The position numbers and the translations under genes were made by a program. 64,000 nt of DNA from Pseudomonas asuensis. Lineage in GTDB: Bacteria > Pseudomonadota > Gammaproteobacteria > Pseudomonadales > Pseudomonadaceae. The stretch covers positions 460,646 to 524,645 of the forward strand of contig NZ_BMNW01000004.1 in the NCBI RefSeq assembly GCF_014646755.1, written 5' to 3'. The stretch's first letter is position 1, and each line of letters starts with the position of its first letter. Positions 18,861 through 28,835 of the stretch are shown piece by piece. The notes beneath the pieces were generated by a model. It did not search any database. It was not told where the DNA came from and saw nothing but the letters and a program-made list of their open reading frames with translations.

Positions 18861-20039
18861 TCAGACGAGGTAGCGTTCGGCGAGCTTGGCCCAATAACGC
18901 GCCCCGATGGGAAGCAGGGCATCGTTGAAGTCGTAGGCGGGGTTATGCAGACTGGCGCTGTTGCCATTGCCGATGAACAGATAGCACCCCGGACACCGTT
19001 CAAGCATATAGGCGAAATCCTCACTGGCGCTGATAGGCGCAAAATTCGGCGCGATGGATTGGCCGCCAAAATATTCTTCCGCTACTGATCGCGCAAACGC
19101 AGTTTCCTGGGCATGGTTGACGAGGACGGGATAGCCTCGCCGGTAATCGAGCTGGGCGGTTGCACCAAAGCTCTCCGCCTGGGCCCGTGTGACGCTACGA
19201 ATTCGCTGCTCCAACTGATCACGAACGTCATTGCTGAAAGCGCGAATCGTCAGTTTCATATCCACTGCATCAGGAATGACGTTGTCCGCATGACCGCCGT
19301 GAATGCTGCCAATGCTGATGACCGCTGTTTCCAACGGGTCGACATTGCGCGACACGATGCTTTGCAAGGCCATGATGGTTGAAGCACTGGCTACGATGGG
19401 ATCGACGGCCTTGTGCGGTACAGCGCCGTGACCGCCCTGACCAACGATGCGTAGGTCGGCCGTGTCAGCGGAGGCCATGGCCGGACCCTCTACAAAGCAG
19501 AACTGCCCGGCAGGTACGCCCGGCATGTTATGAAAACCAAAGATGGCATCGCAGGGGAATAGATCGAACAGACCATCCTCAATCATGCGTAATGCTCCAC
19601 CGAGCCCTTCTTCGGCCGGCTGGAAGATCAGATGCAAGGTACCATCAAACGCTTGTGTCTCGGCGAGGTAGCGGGCCGCTGTCAGCAGGGTCGTGGTATG
19701 GCCATCGTGCCCACAGGCGTGCATCCGACCCGTATTGGCACTGGCATAGGGCAAACCGGTAGCTTCTGCGATAGGCAGGGCGTCCATGTCTGCGCGAATA
19801 CCGAGCCGCTTCTTTCCAGAGCCGACCTTGAGGGTGCCAACAACACCGGTGCCTCCCAGCCCCCGATGAACCTCGTACCCCCAGGCCTTTAGCGAGGCGG
19901 CCACCAGATCACTGGTGCGATGCTCTTCGTAGCCCAACTCAGGGTGCCGGTGAAGGTCTCGTCGCAGTGTGATCATGTCAGGCAGGAAATCTTCAATTCT
20001 CAAGGTCGTTTCATCACGATGAAGCGTTTCAATAGGCAT
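18861..20039 (-). CDS. M20-family metallo-amidohydrolase (N-acyl amino acid/hippurate hydrolase type)
   Basis: This cytosolic zinc amidohydrolase (392 residues) would release an amino acid or amine from an N-acyl or amide substrate. It shows the M20D signatures RRDLHRHPELGYEEHRT near residue 28, the metal ligands in MHACGHDGHTT, the catalytic glutamates in FQPAEEGLGG, and the late ligand region of ISASEDFAYML. The start MPIETLHRDET is set by AAGGAA just upstream; the frame runs open 48 codons further into the preceding gene. It lies 32 bases after a transporter gene and probably shares its transcript, so import and hydrolysis of one substrate are likely coupled. Confidence 0.9.
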   Translation of the reverse strand: MPIETLHRDETTLRIEDFLPDMITLRRDLHRHPELGYEEHRTSDLVAASLKAWGYEVHRGLGGTGVVGTLKVGSGKKRLGIRADMDALPIAEATGLPYASANTGRMHACGHDGHTTTLLTAARYLAETQAFDGTLHLIFQPAEEGLGGALRMIEDGLFDLFPCDAIFGFHNMPGVPAGQFCFVEGPAMASADTADLRIVGQGGHGAVPHKAVDPIVASASTIMALQSIVSRNVDPLETAVISIGSIHGGHADNVIPDAVDMKLTIRAFSNDVRDQLEQRIRSVTRAQAESFGATAQLDYRRGYPVLVNHAQETAFARSVAEEYFGGQSIAPNFAPISASEDFAYMLERCPGCYLFIGNGNSASLHNPAYDFNDALLPIGARYWAKLAERYLV

Positions 20040-20071
20040 GGCGGATTCCTTATAGGGGAGCACTGGCAAGA

Positions 20072-21379
20072 TCAGTCGAGGTGACGTTCCTGGAAGGCCA
20101 GCAGGCCGATCAGACCGATGCATAGCATGCTGATCAGGTACCAGGCAGGTGCCAGAGGGGCATGGGTGACTTGCAGAAGCCAAGTGACAATAAACTGCGC
20201 TGTGCCGCCAAACAGAGTGACGCCAATGGCATAGGTCATGGCAAGGCCTGTTGCCCGGACGGAGCGGGGCAGGGACTCACTGATGAGCAGCAGACCCGCC
20301 GTCATGTTCATGCCTAGCGCAGCTACGACAATCAATCGGCAGAGTAGGGCAAGCCCTTGCGTATCTGGTGAGTCCAGCCAGGCGAAGGCGGGATAGATGT
20401 TAAGGATAGCGATAACCAATGCGATGGCAGCCAACCGCTTATGATGGCCAAAGCGGTCGGCAGCCAGTCCGGCGAAGAGGGCGGACACCATCAGCACAGC
20501 ACTGCTGGCAGTGCTCATCCAATAGGCTGTTGTAGCAGAAAGATGCGAGACCCGAGTGGTATACGTCGGCATGTAGAACAGGATGATATAGGTCATCAAG
20601 GTGGCCGACATAATGATCAGAAGACCCAGCAGGAAACCTCGTGTATGGCTGCGCAGAAAGGCCATGACTGGAGCAGGTTCTGGTTTATCGGTTACCTGGG
20701 CTTGATAGGTTTCATCCACATGGGCCCGGATGTAGAGGCCGACCGGAATAATCAGCAGGCCAATTAGAAACGGTACGCGCCAGCCCCAGCTATGCAGCGC
20801 CTCTTCGCTGAGCGAGCCGTGCAGGATCGCAGCCAGCATGGCGCCCAGCAGGGAGCTGCCGCCTTGGCTGATGACCTGCCAGCTGACATAAAAGCCGCGT
20901 CTACCCCGGCTGGCTGATTCCAATAGTAACGCTGTCGCTGCGCCAATCTCGCCGCCTGCTGAGAAGCCTTGTAACAGACGCCCAACCAGCAGGAGCAGCG
21001 GTGCGAAGATTCCAATCTGGGCATGGGTTGGCGTTAAGGCAATAAACAGGCTACCCAGCCCCATCAGCAGAATCGTCAACAGCATGGCTGCCTTGCGCCC
21101 GGCGCGGTCGGCATAGGCGCCCAGGATCATGCTGCCCAAAGGGCGCATCACAAAGCCAACGCCAAATACCGCAACGGCCATAAGCAGCGAGCCATAAGGC
21201 GTGTCCGAGGGGAAATAGAGCTGGCCGATCAGGCTGGCGAAAAAGCTGAAGACGGTAAAGTCGAACATTTCCAGTCCGTTACCCAGGCTGGCGGCAGCGA
21301 TCAGCTTGGCGCGGGGCAGCGGAGCAGCTATTGCCGATGGCGTAACGGAGGCGGCGTGCGAAGAAAGCGCATGAGCCAC
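20072..21379 (-). CDS. MHS-family MFS transporter, GTG start, partner of the M20 amidohydrolase
   Basis: This is a 435-residue, 12-helix MFS protein of the metabolite:H+ symporter branch, with GNGLEMFDFTVFSFFASL in helix 1, the ADRAGRKAAML loop, and RLLQGFSAGGEIGAA in helix 4. The start codon is GTG, with AAGGAG eight bases upstream. Being first in a two-gene unit with an M20 amidohydrolase, it may import the N-acylated or amidated compound the enzyme cleaves; the substrate itself is not predictable. It is divergent from pstS, with a 296-base intergenic region between them. Confidence 0.88.
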   Translation of the reverse strand: MAHALSSHAASVTPSAIAAPLPRAKLIAAASLGNGLEMFDFTVFSFFASLIGQLYFPSDTPYGSLLMAVAVFGVGFVMRPLGSMILGAYADRAGRKAAMLLTILLMGLGSLFIALTPTHAQIGIFAPLLLLVGRLLQGFSAGGEIGAATALLLESASRGRRGFYVSWQVISQGGSSLLGAMLAAILHGSLSEEALHSWGWRVPFLIGLLIIPVGLYIRAHVDETYQAQVTDKPEPAPVMAFLRSHTRGFLLGLLIIMSATLMTYIILFYMPTYTTRVSHLSATTAYWMSTASSAVLMVSALFAGLAADRFGHHKRLAAIALVIAILNIYPAFAWLDSPDTQGLALLCRLIVVAALGMNMTAGLLLISESLPRSVRATGLAMTYAIGVTLFGGTAQFIVTWLLQVTHAPLAPAWYLISMLCIGLIGLLAFQERHLD

Positions 21380-21592
21380 GGGGTATCTCCTTGGACGGCC
21401 AGAGGTCGATAGCTAGGCAAGCAAGGTTCGCGCCGTGTAGGCACGGCAGGCTTGAATTCATCCCATGGGGCGTAGCTGCTGGGGAATTTACTCAATGCAG
21501 AAAATGGTGGTGAAAGACAGGCTCCATGATGGTGCGCGGTGCACTAAATACGGTTGAACATTCAGCGCATAAGCCTGAGTGACGTCACAATA

Positions 21593-21610
21593 TGGTCATA
21601 TTTCAGTCAT
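21593..21610 (+). promoter_or_regulatory. Pho box upstream of pstS
   Basis: Two 7-base direct repeats, TGGTCAT and CAGTCAT, are separated by four bases (ATTT), the layout of a PhoB-binding Pho box (consensus CTGTCAT-N4-CTGTCAT). It ends 65 bases before the pstS ATG. Confidence 0.75.
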
Positions 21611-21675
21611 ATAGTGGCTCAATGCCCATAGGCTGCCGACGGGCGCTACCTAACCATCCTTGCAAGGAACGTGGT

Positions 21676-22647
21676 ATGAGATTCAAAAGGCTGATGGCCG
21701 CCATGACGTTTGCCGCTGTTGGGTTCGGCGCAACGACTGCTGTAGCGGCCATCGACCCGGCTCTTCCGGACTACCAGAAGGCCAGCGGGGTATCGGGCAA
21801 CCTGTCTAGTGTGGGCTCGGATACTCTTGCCAACCTCATGACGCTGTGGGCCGAGACTTACAAGCGTAACTATCCAAGTGTAAACATTCAGGTGCAGGCT
21901 GCCGGTTCTTCGACTGCGCCCCCCGGCCTGACCGAGGGCACATCCAACCTGGGCCCGATGAGCCGCAGGATGAAAGACTCCGAAGTCCAAGCGTTTGAAC
22001 AGAAATATGGCTACAGACCAACCGCGGTTCCGGTGGCTGTGGATGCGTTGGCGTTATTTGTCCACAAGGACAATCCCATAAAGGGGCTGACCATCGAACA
22101 AGTGGATGCCATCTTTTCATCCACACTTCTTTGTGGTGGCAAGCAGAACATCAGGACCTGGGGTGACCTGGGCATGACTGGCGAATGGGCCAACAGACCG
22201 ATTCAGCTGTTTGGCCGCAATTCGGTATCCGGTACCTATGGATATTTCAAGGAGGAGGCGCTGTGTAAGGGCGACTTCAAGCCAAATGTGAATGAGCAGC
22301 CGGGCTCGGCTTCGGTCGTACAGTCCATCAGCCAATCACTCAACGGTATCGGTTATTCCGGCATTGGTTACAAGACATCCAGCGTACGTACCGTACCGCT
22401 GGCCAAAAAAGGCTCTGACAATTATGTGGAAGACACTGAGCAGAATGCTCTCAATGGTAGTTATCCACTGTCCCGCTTCCTTTATATCTATGTGAACAAA
22501 GCGCCAAACAAGCCCTTGAGTCCATTGGAAAGCGAGTTCTTGAAAATGGTACTTTCCAAGACCGGTCAGGAAGCGGTCGTAAAAGACGGTTATATTCCAG
22601 TTCCGGCTAAAGTCGCTGAAAAAGCCAGGAAAGATCTGGGCTTCTGA
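21676..22647 (+). CDS. pstS: Periplasmic phosphate-binding protein PstS
   Basis: PstS captures inorganic phosphate in the periplasm and delivers it to the PstCAB importer. The 323-residue product begins with a signal peptide [18 protein letters not shown], cleaved after AVAA or nearby, and shows the phosphate-site motif [14 protein letters not shown] and the later SRRMKDSE and [13 protein letters not shown] loops. AAGGAAC precedes the chosen ATG; the frame is open 28 codons further upstream across the Pho box. It is first in the phosphate regulon. Confidence 0.95.
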   Translation: MRFKRLMAAMTFAAVGFGATTAVAAIDPALPDYQKASGVSGNLSSVGSDTLANLMTLWAETYKRNYPSVNIQVQAAGSSTAPPGLTEGTSNLGPMSRRMKDSEVQAFEQKYGYRPTAVPVAVDALALFVHKDNPIKGLTIEQVDAIFSSTLLCGGKQNIRTWGDLGMTGEWANRPIQLFGRNSVSGTYGYFKEEALCKGDFKPNVNEQPGSASVVQSISQSLNGIGYSGIGYKTSSVRTVPLAKKGSDNYVEDTEQNALNGSYPLSRFLYIYVNKAPNKPLSPLESEFLKMVLSKTGQEAVVKDGYIPVPAKVAEKARKDLGF

Positions 22648-22671
22648 GCCTGGCTTCTTTTACAGTTGCCT

Positions 22672-22690
22672 GCCCGTGTTCTGCACGGGT
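22672..22690 (+). terminator. Stem-loop after pstS
   Basis: CCCGTG (22673-22678) and CACGGG (22684-22689) form a stem with loop TTCTG, extended by flanking GCC/GGC pairs. No clear uridine run follows, so it may attenuate or protect the pstS transcript rather than fully terminate it. Confidence 0.4.
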
Positions 22691-22711
22691 GGGCATTGGC
22701 ATGTCTTATTA

Positions 22712-22729
22712 CTGTCATCTGATTGTCAT
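22712..22729 (+). promoter_or_regulatory. Pho box upstream of pstC
   Basis: CTGTCAT-CTGA-TTGTCAT is a nearly perfect Pho box between pstS and pstC, 46 bases before the pstC ATG. A TTAGGC-like -10 lies about ten bases further on. It suggests that pstC has its own PhoB-activated promoter. Confidence 0.8.
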
Positions 22730-22775
22730 ATCTCGTCTTTAGGCTCTGCGCGACGAAGGTCCAGGCTCCCTATTC

Positions 22776-25034
22776 ATGAACCAAACCCGATCCCCTGCAC
22801 GCATCGATTTCGATACGCCTGCGATGCGTCGCAAGCGCCGCTGGCGAGCCAGCATGGATCGTTTCACGCGGTGGTATGTGCTGGTGGGCGGGTTGGCAGT
22901 ACTGGCCGCGATTACCCTGATCTTCTTTTATCTGGCTTATGTCGTACTGCCGCTTTTCAAAGGGGCTACGCTGACCGCTGATGCGGTGCAGGCACCTGCC
23001 GCCTGGGTGCAGCAAGCCGGAGCGCCGCTTGCGCTCAGTGTGGAAGAGCAGAACGAAGTTGGTATGCAGGTTACTCCAGCGGGGGACGTGGTCTTTTTCA
23101 GGATCAAGGACGGTGCGGAGCTAAGCCGACAGGCGCTGCCGATTCCTCCTGGCACCCAGGTGGTTTCGGTTGCCCGGGATCTGGTCAGACCGGTTCTGGC
23201 GCTGGGGCTTTCCAATGGTCGGGCGCTGCTGGTCCGGCACATCTATAAATCGACTTATCCCGAAAATAAACGGGTCATCGTGCCTCAGGTCGATTACCCC
23301 TATGGCCCAACACCCGTTGTAGTCGATCCTGAAGGACGAGCCCTCGAACACCTCAGCCTGACGGCAGGTGAGGGCGAGTTGACCTTGGCGGCATCCAATG
23401 CTTCCGAGCTGTTGGTGTTCAAGCTGACCAGTACAGAGGACATGCTGACCGGCGAAACCACGCTTGAGCAGCAGCGGGTTGACCTGCCGCGCCTTTCGCA
23501 AACGGTTCAGGCGCTGCATCTTGATCCTCGTGGTCAATGGCTGTATGTCATCAATGGGCGCTCTGCCGCAGACGTCTTTGACCTGCGTGATCGTACCCTG
23601 AACGGGCATTACAAACTGATCGATGATGCTCACAATCAGGTTACCGTGACAGCTCAATTATTGGGCGGTATTTCACTGCTGGTAGGCGATGCCAAGGGTG
23701 GTATCAGCCAATGGTTCATGGCGCGTGGAAAGGATGGCGAGCCCCAACTTCAGCGCATTCGTAATTTCCAGCTCAAGGATGCGCCGATCACGCAGATCGT
23801 AGCCGAGCAGCGGCGCAAGGGCTTCCTCGCATTGGATGAAAAGGGCACCCTAGGCATTTTCCATAGCACTGCCGGGCGCACGGTATTGACCGAGAAGGTA
23901 GCCGATGGCAATGGTTATCTGGCGCTCTCGCCACGGGCCAACCATATCCTGCTTGAGCGCAACAGCCAGCTTATAAACTTTACTCTGGATAATCCGCATC
24001 CAGAGATTTCCTGGTCGGCCTTGTGGAGTAAGGTCTGGTATGAAAACTATGAAAAGCCGTCCTATGTCTGGCAGTCCACGTCGGCGAGCAATGATTCCGA
24101 ACCGAAGCTGAGCCTGGCGCCACTGACGTTCGGCACGCTTAAGGCTGCGTTCTATGCCATGTTGCTGGCGGCTCCGCTGGCTGTTGCCGCCGCAGTCTAT
24201 ACGGCCTATTTCATGGCGCCGCGCATGCGCCGTAAGGTCAAGCCAGTCATTGAGCTTATGGAAGCATTGCCCACCGTTATCCTGGGTTTTTTTGCCGGCC
24301 TGTTCCTCGCGCCTTATGTAGAAGGGCACTTGCCCGGGATTTTCAGTTTGCTCCTGCTGGTACCGATCGGCATCGTCCTGGCAGGGTTTCTGTGGTCACG
24401 GCTGCCCGAGTCCATTCGTTTCCGCCTGCCTGATGGTTGGGAAAGCCTGCTGCTTATTCCAGTCGTGCTGCTGACGGGCTGGTTTGCGTTGAGTATGAGC
24501 CCTCATCTGGAAACCTGGTGGTTTAACGGTGATATGCGGTTGTGGCTGCATGAGCACCATATTACCTATGACCAACGCAACGCCTTGATTGTAGGCTTGG
24601 CGATGGGCTTTGCCATTATTCCAAACATCTTTTCCATCGCTGAAGATGCCATCTTCAGTGTGCCGCGCAGCCTGACCTATGGCTCCCTGGCGTTGGGTGC
24701 AACACCGTGGCAGACCCTGACCCGAGTGGTCATCCTGACGGCCAGTCCTGGGATCTTTTCTGCCCTCATGATCGGCCTGGGTCGTGCTGTGGGTGAGACC
24801 ATGATTGTGCTGATGGCTACCGGCAATACGCCCATCATGAATGCCAATATCTTTGAAGGCATGCGAACGCTGGCAGCCAACGTGGCTGTAGAGATGCCGG
24901 AGTCGGAGGTAGGCGGCACCCACTACCGCGTGCTGTTCCTGGCGGCATTGGTACTGCTGTCCTTCACGTTTGTAATGAACACGCTGGCGGAAATGATCCG
25001 TCATCGACTGCGTAAGAAATATGCCTCGTTGTAA
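22776..25034 (+). CDS. pstC: Phosphate ABC transporter permease PstC (long form)
   Basis: PstC is one of two inner-membrane permeases of the high-affinity phosphate importer. At 752 residues it is more than twice the enterobacterial form. A basic N-terminus and first transmembrane segment (about 30-55) precede a large beta-rich, presumably periplasmic, region (about 60-445). The permease core then occupies the C-terminal 300 residues, with the ABC permease EAA-type loop near [17 protein letters not shown] and GLGRAVGETMIVLMA. Long PstC is usual in Pseudomonas. It has its own Pho box. Confidence 0.93.
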   Translation: MNQTRSPARIDFDTPAMRRKRRWRASMDRFTRWYVLVGGLAVLAAITLIFFYLAYVVLPLFKGATLTADAVQAPAAWVQQAGAPLALSVEEQNEVGMQVTPAGDVVFFRIKDGAELSRQALPIPPGTQVVSVARDLVRPVLALGLSNGRALLVRHIYKSTYPENKRVIVPQVDYPYGPTPVVVDPEGRALEHLSLTAGEGELTLAASNASELLVFKLTSTEDMLTGETTLEQQRVDLPRLSQTVQALHLDPRGQWLYVINGRSAADVFDLRDRTLNGHYKLIDDAHNQVTVTAQLLGGISLLVGDAKGGISQWFMARGKDGEPQLQRIRNFQLKDAPITQIVAEQRRKGFLALDEKGTLGIFHSTAGRTVLTEKVADGNGYLALSPRANHILLERNSQLINFTLDNPHPEISWSALWSKVWYENYEKPSYVWQSTSASNDSEPKLSLAPLTFGTLKAAFYAMLLAAPLAVAAAVYTAYFMAPRMRRKVKPVIELMEALPTVILGFFAGLFLAPYVEGHLPGIFSLLLLVPIGIVLAGFLWSRLPESIRFRLPDGWESLLLIPVVLLTGWFALSMSPHLETWWFNGDMRLWLHEHHITYDQRNALIVGLAMGFAIIPNIFSIAEDAIFSVPRSLTYGSLALGATPWQTLTRVVILTASPGIFSALMIGLGRAVGETMIVLMATGNTPIMNANIFEGMRTLAANVAVEMPESEVGGTHYRVLFLAALVLLSFTFVMNTLAEMIRHRLRKKYASL

Positions 25035-25082
25035 GCGGCGCTCCGGCAGCCGTAGGACCCTGGAAGGGGCTGGAACTGATAG

Positions 25083-26765
25083 GTGAACAACTTCGTGAAG
25101 CAGGACTCCCTGAAACAGTGGTTCAAAAGCGGCGCGCCAGGCATTTGGTTGAGCGGTGGCGCTGTGGCAATCGCTGTGATCATGACGATTGGATTGATCA
25201 CCTTGATTGCCGTGCGTGGTCTGGCCCATTTCTGGCCGTCTGACATCGTTGAGGCGCGCTATGCCGTGCCAGGCGCAGCGCCGCGCATGATCATGGGCGA
25301 GGTTGTCCAGGTCGAAGATGTGCCTCGGGAGCGACTCAAGAGTGCTGGGCTGCCGGTTGCAGAAGAGGGGTCAACCCTTATGAGCCGAGAACTCATCAAA
25401 CTGGGCAACCGGGAGCTGTATGGCAGTGATTTTGTCTGGATCGTAGGCGAGTGGTTGCAGGAGCAGAAGGCACCCAAGGGCATCATCGTCCTGGAGCGCC
25501 GTGAGTGGGGTAACTTCTACGGCTATCTGGTGAACGTCAAGGAAGCGGGCAAGGTTGTTGCGGAAGGGGAAGCGGCTCTGCCAGAGATGCGCGAACGTCT
25601 CAAGCGCATCGATTCGCTGGCCAGTCGGATCAGCCGTATCGAGAAGGTCGAGATTAGCAGCGTCAATCATGAGATTGAGCAACTCCGATTGCAGGCACGC
25701 AGCCTTGAGTTGAACGAACGGCTGGATGCTGCTGCCCAGGCGGATCTGGCTGCCGAGCGTAGCGAACTGGACGCGCGCTACCATGATCTTGAAACGCAGC
25801 TGAACGCGCTACGCCAGGAGTTCGACCGGGACAGCCTGACGCTACGGGATGCCACCGGGCAGGAAACTGAGATCCGCTTGGGCAACGTGGTCCATGCCTA
25901 CCAGCCTAACGCCATGAGCACTTTTCAAAAGCTGGGCTTTTATTTCGCCAAGCTGTGGGAATTCCTGTCCTCTGACCCGCGTGAGGCCAATACTGAAGGC
26001 GGAGTGTTCCCGGCCATTTTCGGAACGGTCATCATGACCCTTATCATGGCCGTGATCGTGACACCCTTTGGTGTCATTGCAGCGATTTACCTGCGTGAGT
26101 ACGCCAAACAGGGGTTTATGACGCGCCTGATCCGCATTGCTGTCAACAACCTCGCTGGCGTACCGGCTATTGTCTATGGCGTATTCGGCCTGGGCTTTTT
26201 CGTCTATGTGCTGGGCGGCTCGATTGACCAACTGTTCTTTCGCGCCTCGCTACCGGCACCTACCTTTGGTACACCCGGCCTGCTCTGGGCATCCCTGACC
26301 CTGGCCATTCTCGCTGTACCCGTTGTGATCGTAGCGACTGAAGAGGGGCTAGCACGGATTCCTCGAAGCGTACGCGAAGGGTCGCTGGCACTGGGTGCGA
26401 CCCAGGCAGAAACCTTGTGGCGGGTTGTTCTGCCGATGGCCAGCCCGGCGATGATGACGGGCCTGATCCTAGCGATTGCACGCGCGGCAGGCGAAGTGGC
26501 GCCACTGATGCTGGTGGGCGTGGTAAAGCTTGCCCCCACACTGCCCGTCAATTTGAATTATCCCTATCTGCATCTGGACCAAAAGATCATGCACCTGGGC
26601 TTTCATATCTTCGATGTTGGCTTTCAGAGCCCGAATGTCGAAGCGGCCCGGCCGTTAGTCTATGCAACGGCGTTGCTATTGGTTCTGGTGATTGCTGCGC
26701 TCAACCTCTCAGCCGTGGCGATTCGTAATCGCCTGCGCGAAAAGTATCGGGCGATAGACAACTAA
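25083..26765 (+). CDS. pstA: Phosphate ABC transporter permease PstA (long form, GTG start)
   Basis: PstA pairs with PstC as the second permease. The frame starts at GTG (25083); a later start would lose the first transmembrane segment at about residues 20-43. An extended region (about 45-290) with a coiled-coil-like E/R/L-rich part precedes the permease core, which has the EAA-type loop [19 protein letters not shown] and [14 protein letters not shown]. The 560-residue length fits the DUF3333-containing Pseudomonas form, against about 300 residues in E. coli. It follows pstC by 48 bases. Confidence 0.92.
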   Translation: MNNFVKQDSLKQWFKSGAPGIWLSGGAVAIAVIMTIGLITLIAVRGLAHFWPSDIVEARYAVPGAAPRMIMGEVVQVEDVPRERLKSAGLPVAEEGSTLMSRELIKLGNRELYGSDFVWIVGEWLQEQKAPKGIIVLERREWGNFYGYLVNVKEAGKVVAEGEAALPEMRERLKRIDSLASRISRIEKVEISSVNHEIEQLRLQARSLELNERLDAAAQADLAAERSELDARYHDLETQLNALRQEFDRDSLTLRDATGQETEIRLGNVVHAYQPNAMSTFQKLGFYFAKLWEFLSSDPREANTEGGVFPAIFGTVIMTLIMAVIVTPFGVIAAIYLREYAKQGFMTRLIRIAVNNLAGVPAIVYGVFGLGFFVYVLGGSIDQLFFRASLPAPTFGTPGLLWASLTLAILAVPVVIVATEEGLARIPRSVREGSLALGATQAETLWRVVLPMASPAMMTGLILAIARAAGEVAPLMLVGVVKLAPTLPVNLNYPYLHLDQKIMHLGFHIFDVGFQSPNVEAARPLVYATALLLVLVIAALNLSAVAIRNRLREKYRAIDN

Positions 26766-26818
26766 ACGAATCCGGGCGCCCGGTATGCCGCGGTGCCCCA
26801 AGGTGGTCGAGAGGCCCA

Positions 26819-27661
26819 ATGGAGTCATCCATGCGTGAAATGCAAAGGCCAAGGTTCGGGCTTAATGTTGGCAGGCGTGAACGGCAGGGGCTTGACCCTG
26901 TGACCGAGCCAGTGGCCCTGGAAGTACCCGGTCTAAACCTGTTCTATGGTCAAAAGCAGGCACTGTTCGACATCAAGCTGAGTATTCCCAAGCAGCGTGT
27001 CACGTCTTTCATCGGCCCTTCCGGGTGCGGTAAGTCTACGTTGCTGCGCTGCTTTAACCGAATGAATGATCTGGTCGATGGCTGCCGGATCAACGGTGAG
27101 ATCTCTCTAGAAGGGCAAAATATTTTTGCCCAAGGGACCGACGTGGCCGAGCTGCGGCGTCGGGTTGGCATGGTGTTCCAGAAGCCCAACCCGTTTCCCA
27201 AGAGCATTTATGAGAATGTGGTCTATGGTCTGCGTATTCAGGGCATCAAGAAAAAGCGCATGCTTGATGAGGCCGTGGAATGGGCTCTGAAGGGTGCCGC
27301 GCTCTGGGAGGAGGTAAAGGATCGCCTGCACGAGTCGGCGCTAGGGCTTTCCGGCGGTCAGCAGCAGCGTCTGGTGATTGCCCGAACCATTGCCGTGCAG
27401 CCGGAAGTACTCTTGCTGGATGAACCCAGCTCGGCACTGGATCCGATTTCCTCGCTCAAGATTGAGGAGCTGATCTATGAGCTGAAAACGCGGTACACCA
27501 TTGTCATCGTGACACATAACATGCAGCAGGCTGCTCGCGTATCCGATTACACCGCCTTTATGTACATGGGCAAATTGATTGAATATGGCGATACCGACAC
27601 TGTTTTCACGAACCCTACCAAGAAGCAGACCGAAGATTACATTACAGGTCGTTACGGATAA
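26819..27661 (+). CDS. pstB: Phosphate ABC transporter ATPase PstB
   Basis: PstB powers phosphate import and takes part in PhoR signalling through PhoU. The 280-residue protein has Walker [10 protein letters not shown] (about residue 65), the PstB-specific [15 protein letters not shown] stretch, the ABC signature LSGGQQQR, Walker [13 protein letters not shown] and the switch histidine in VTHNMQQ. About 35 residues precede the ABC core, as in other Pseudomonas. It lies 53 bases after pstA. Confidence 0.96.
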   Translation: MESSMREMQRPRFGLNVGRRERQGLDPVTEPVALEVPGLNLFYGQKQALFDIKLSIPKQRVTSFIGPSGCGKSTLLRCFNRMNDLVDGCRINGEISLEGQNIFAQGTDVAELRRRVGMVFQKPNPFPKSIYENVVYGLRIQGIKKKRMLDEAVEWALKGAALWEEVKDRLHESALGLSGGQQQRLVIARTIAVQPEVLLLDEPSSALDPISSLKIEELIYELKTRYTIVIVTHNMQQAARVSDYTAFMYMGKLIEYGDTDTVFTNPTKKQTEDYITGRYG

Positions 27662-27982
27662 TGAAACCGTCACAGTCTATGGTCTACCTTATGTCTATTT
27701 AACTATCGGATTTCCCACTGAAACGTATTGCTGACTACGAATTCGATTACTGCCCTATACCCCTGCGCATCCTTGCCGATAACCTAATCGGGCGCTGCGC
27801 ATGGCTTGGGTGAATGTACCACTCAGCAACTTTTCAGAAAGGAATCTAAATAAACCGGGCAGCCTGACGATACAGTGGCAATCACAGCTTTATAGGTAAG
27901 CAGTGCCACGTAGTTGATGCGGTCTGTTCCAGGGAACGCCGCCCGAGGGGGTTGGCTCCATTCTTTACAGGACGACAACGCC
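27662..27982 (+). other. Gene-free gap between pstB and phoU
   Basis: I see no gene and no convincing Pho box in these 321 bases. An inverted repeat GTGGCA-N23-TGCCAC lies at 27875-27909, and the stretch TTTATAGG near 27890 could be a -10. The gap suggests that phoU can be transcribed separately from pstB. Confidence 0.3.
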
Positions 27983-28708
27983 ATGATCAGCAAAGAAAGC
28001 CTTAACCACCATATATCACAGCAGTTCAATACCGAACTCGAAGAAGTCCGTAGCCATCTGCTGGCGATGGGTGGATTGGTCGAAAAGCAGGTCAGTGATG
28101 CTGTAAGTGCCCTGATTAACGCTGACTCCGGTCTTGCGCAGCAGGTGCGGGAGATAGACGATCAGATCGACATGATGGAGCGCAACATCGACGAAGAGTG
28201 CTTGCGCATCCTGGCGCGTCGTCAGCCGGCTGCGTCGGACCTGCGTCTGATCATCAGCATTTCCAAGTCGGTGATCGACCTTGAGCGGATCGGTGATGAG
28301 TCTTCGAAGATTGCACGTCGTGCCATCGAGTTGTGTGAAGACGGTGAGGCCCCGCGTGGCTACGTGGAAGTGCGCCATATTGGCGAGCAGGTACGCAAGA
28401 TGGTTCAAGAGGCACTGGACGCGTTCGCGCGCTTCGATGCCGAGCTGGCTTTGTCTGTCGCTCAGCACGACAAGATCGTTGACCGTGAATACAAGACGGC
28501 GATCCGCGAACTGGCGACCTACATGATGGAAGACCCGCGGGCAATTTCCCGCGTGCTTAGCGTTATCTGGGCGCTGCGTTCGCTGGAACGCATTGGCGAC
28601 CACGCCCGTAATATCGCGGAACTGGTGATCTACCTGGTCCGTGGAACAGATGTACGCCACTTGGGATTGACCCGGATGGCAGAGGAAGTCAACAAACCGC
28701 GTGACTGA
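27983..28708 (+). CDS. phoU: Phosphate signalling protein PhoU
   Basis: PhoU couples the transport state of PstSCAB to PhoR and represses the Pho response when phosphate is plentiful. The 241-residue, all-helical product has two PhoU repeats with their metal-binding E/D motifs (for example ERIGDESSKIARRA near residue 95 and ERIGDHARNIAELVIY near 200). The start MISKESLNHHISQQF is the family-typical N-terminus; the frame is open 23 codons further up. The gene sits at the end of the pst block as in P. aeruginosa. Confidence 0.95.
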   Translation: MISKESLNHHISQQFNTELEEVRSHLLAMGGLVEKQVSDAVSALINADSGLAQQVREIDDQIDMMERNIDEECLRILARRQPAASDLRLIISISKSVIDLERIGDESSKIARRAIELCEDGEAPRGYVEVRHIGEQVRKMVQEALDAFARFDAELALSVAQHDKIVDREYKTAIRELATYMMEDPRAISRVLSVIWALRSLERIGDHARNIAELVIYLVRGTDVRHLGLTRMAEEVNKPRD

Positions 28709-28711
28709 TGC

Positions 28712-28739
28712 CATGGCCCCCGACAGGAAGGCGGCCATG
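28712..28739 (+). terminator. Stem-loop after phoU
   Basis: CATGGCC (28712-28718) and GGCCATG (28733-28739) form a perfect 7-base stem directly after the phoU stop. Only TT follows, so termination efficiency is uncertain. Confidence 0.35.
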
Positions 28740-28835
28740 TTCTCAGCTACGCTTTTGGGCTGCGAGTAAGCTTGCTTTCCCGACGTGGCGTTCAGCGATC
28801 CATGAAGCTGCGCTCGGGGCTTCATGGAGTAATCG

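Noticed and set aside
24396..25229. 277-codon minus-strand frame over the pstC/pstA junction
   Set aside because: It is a shadow of pstC, rich in His and Gln from reading transmembrane codons backwards.
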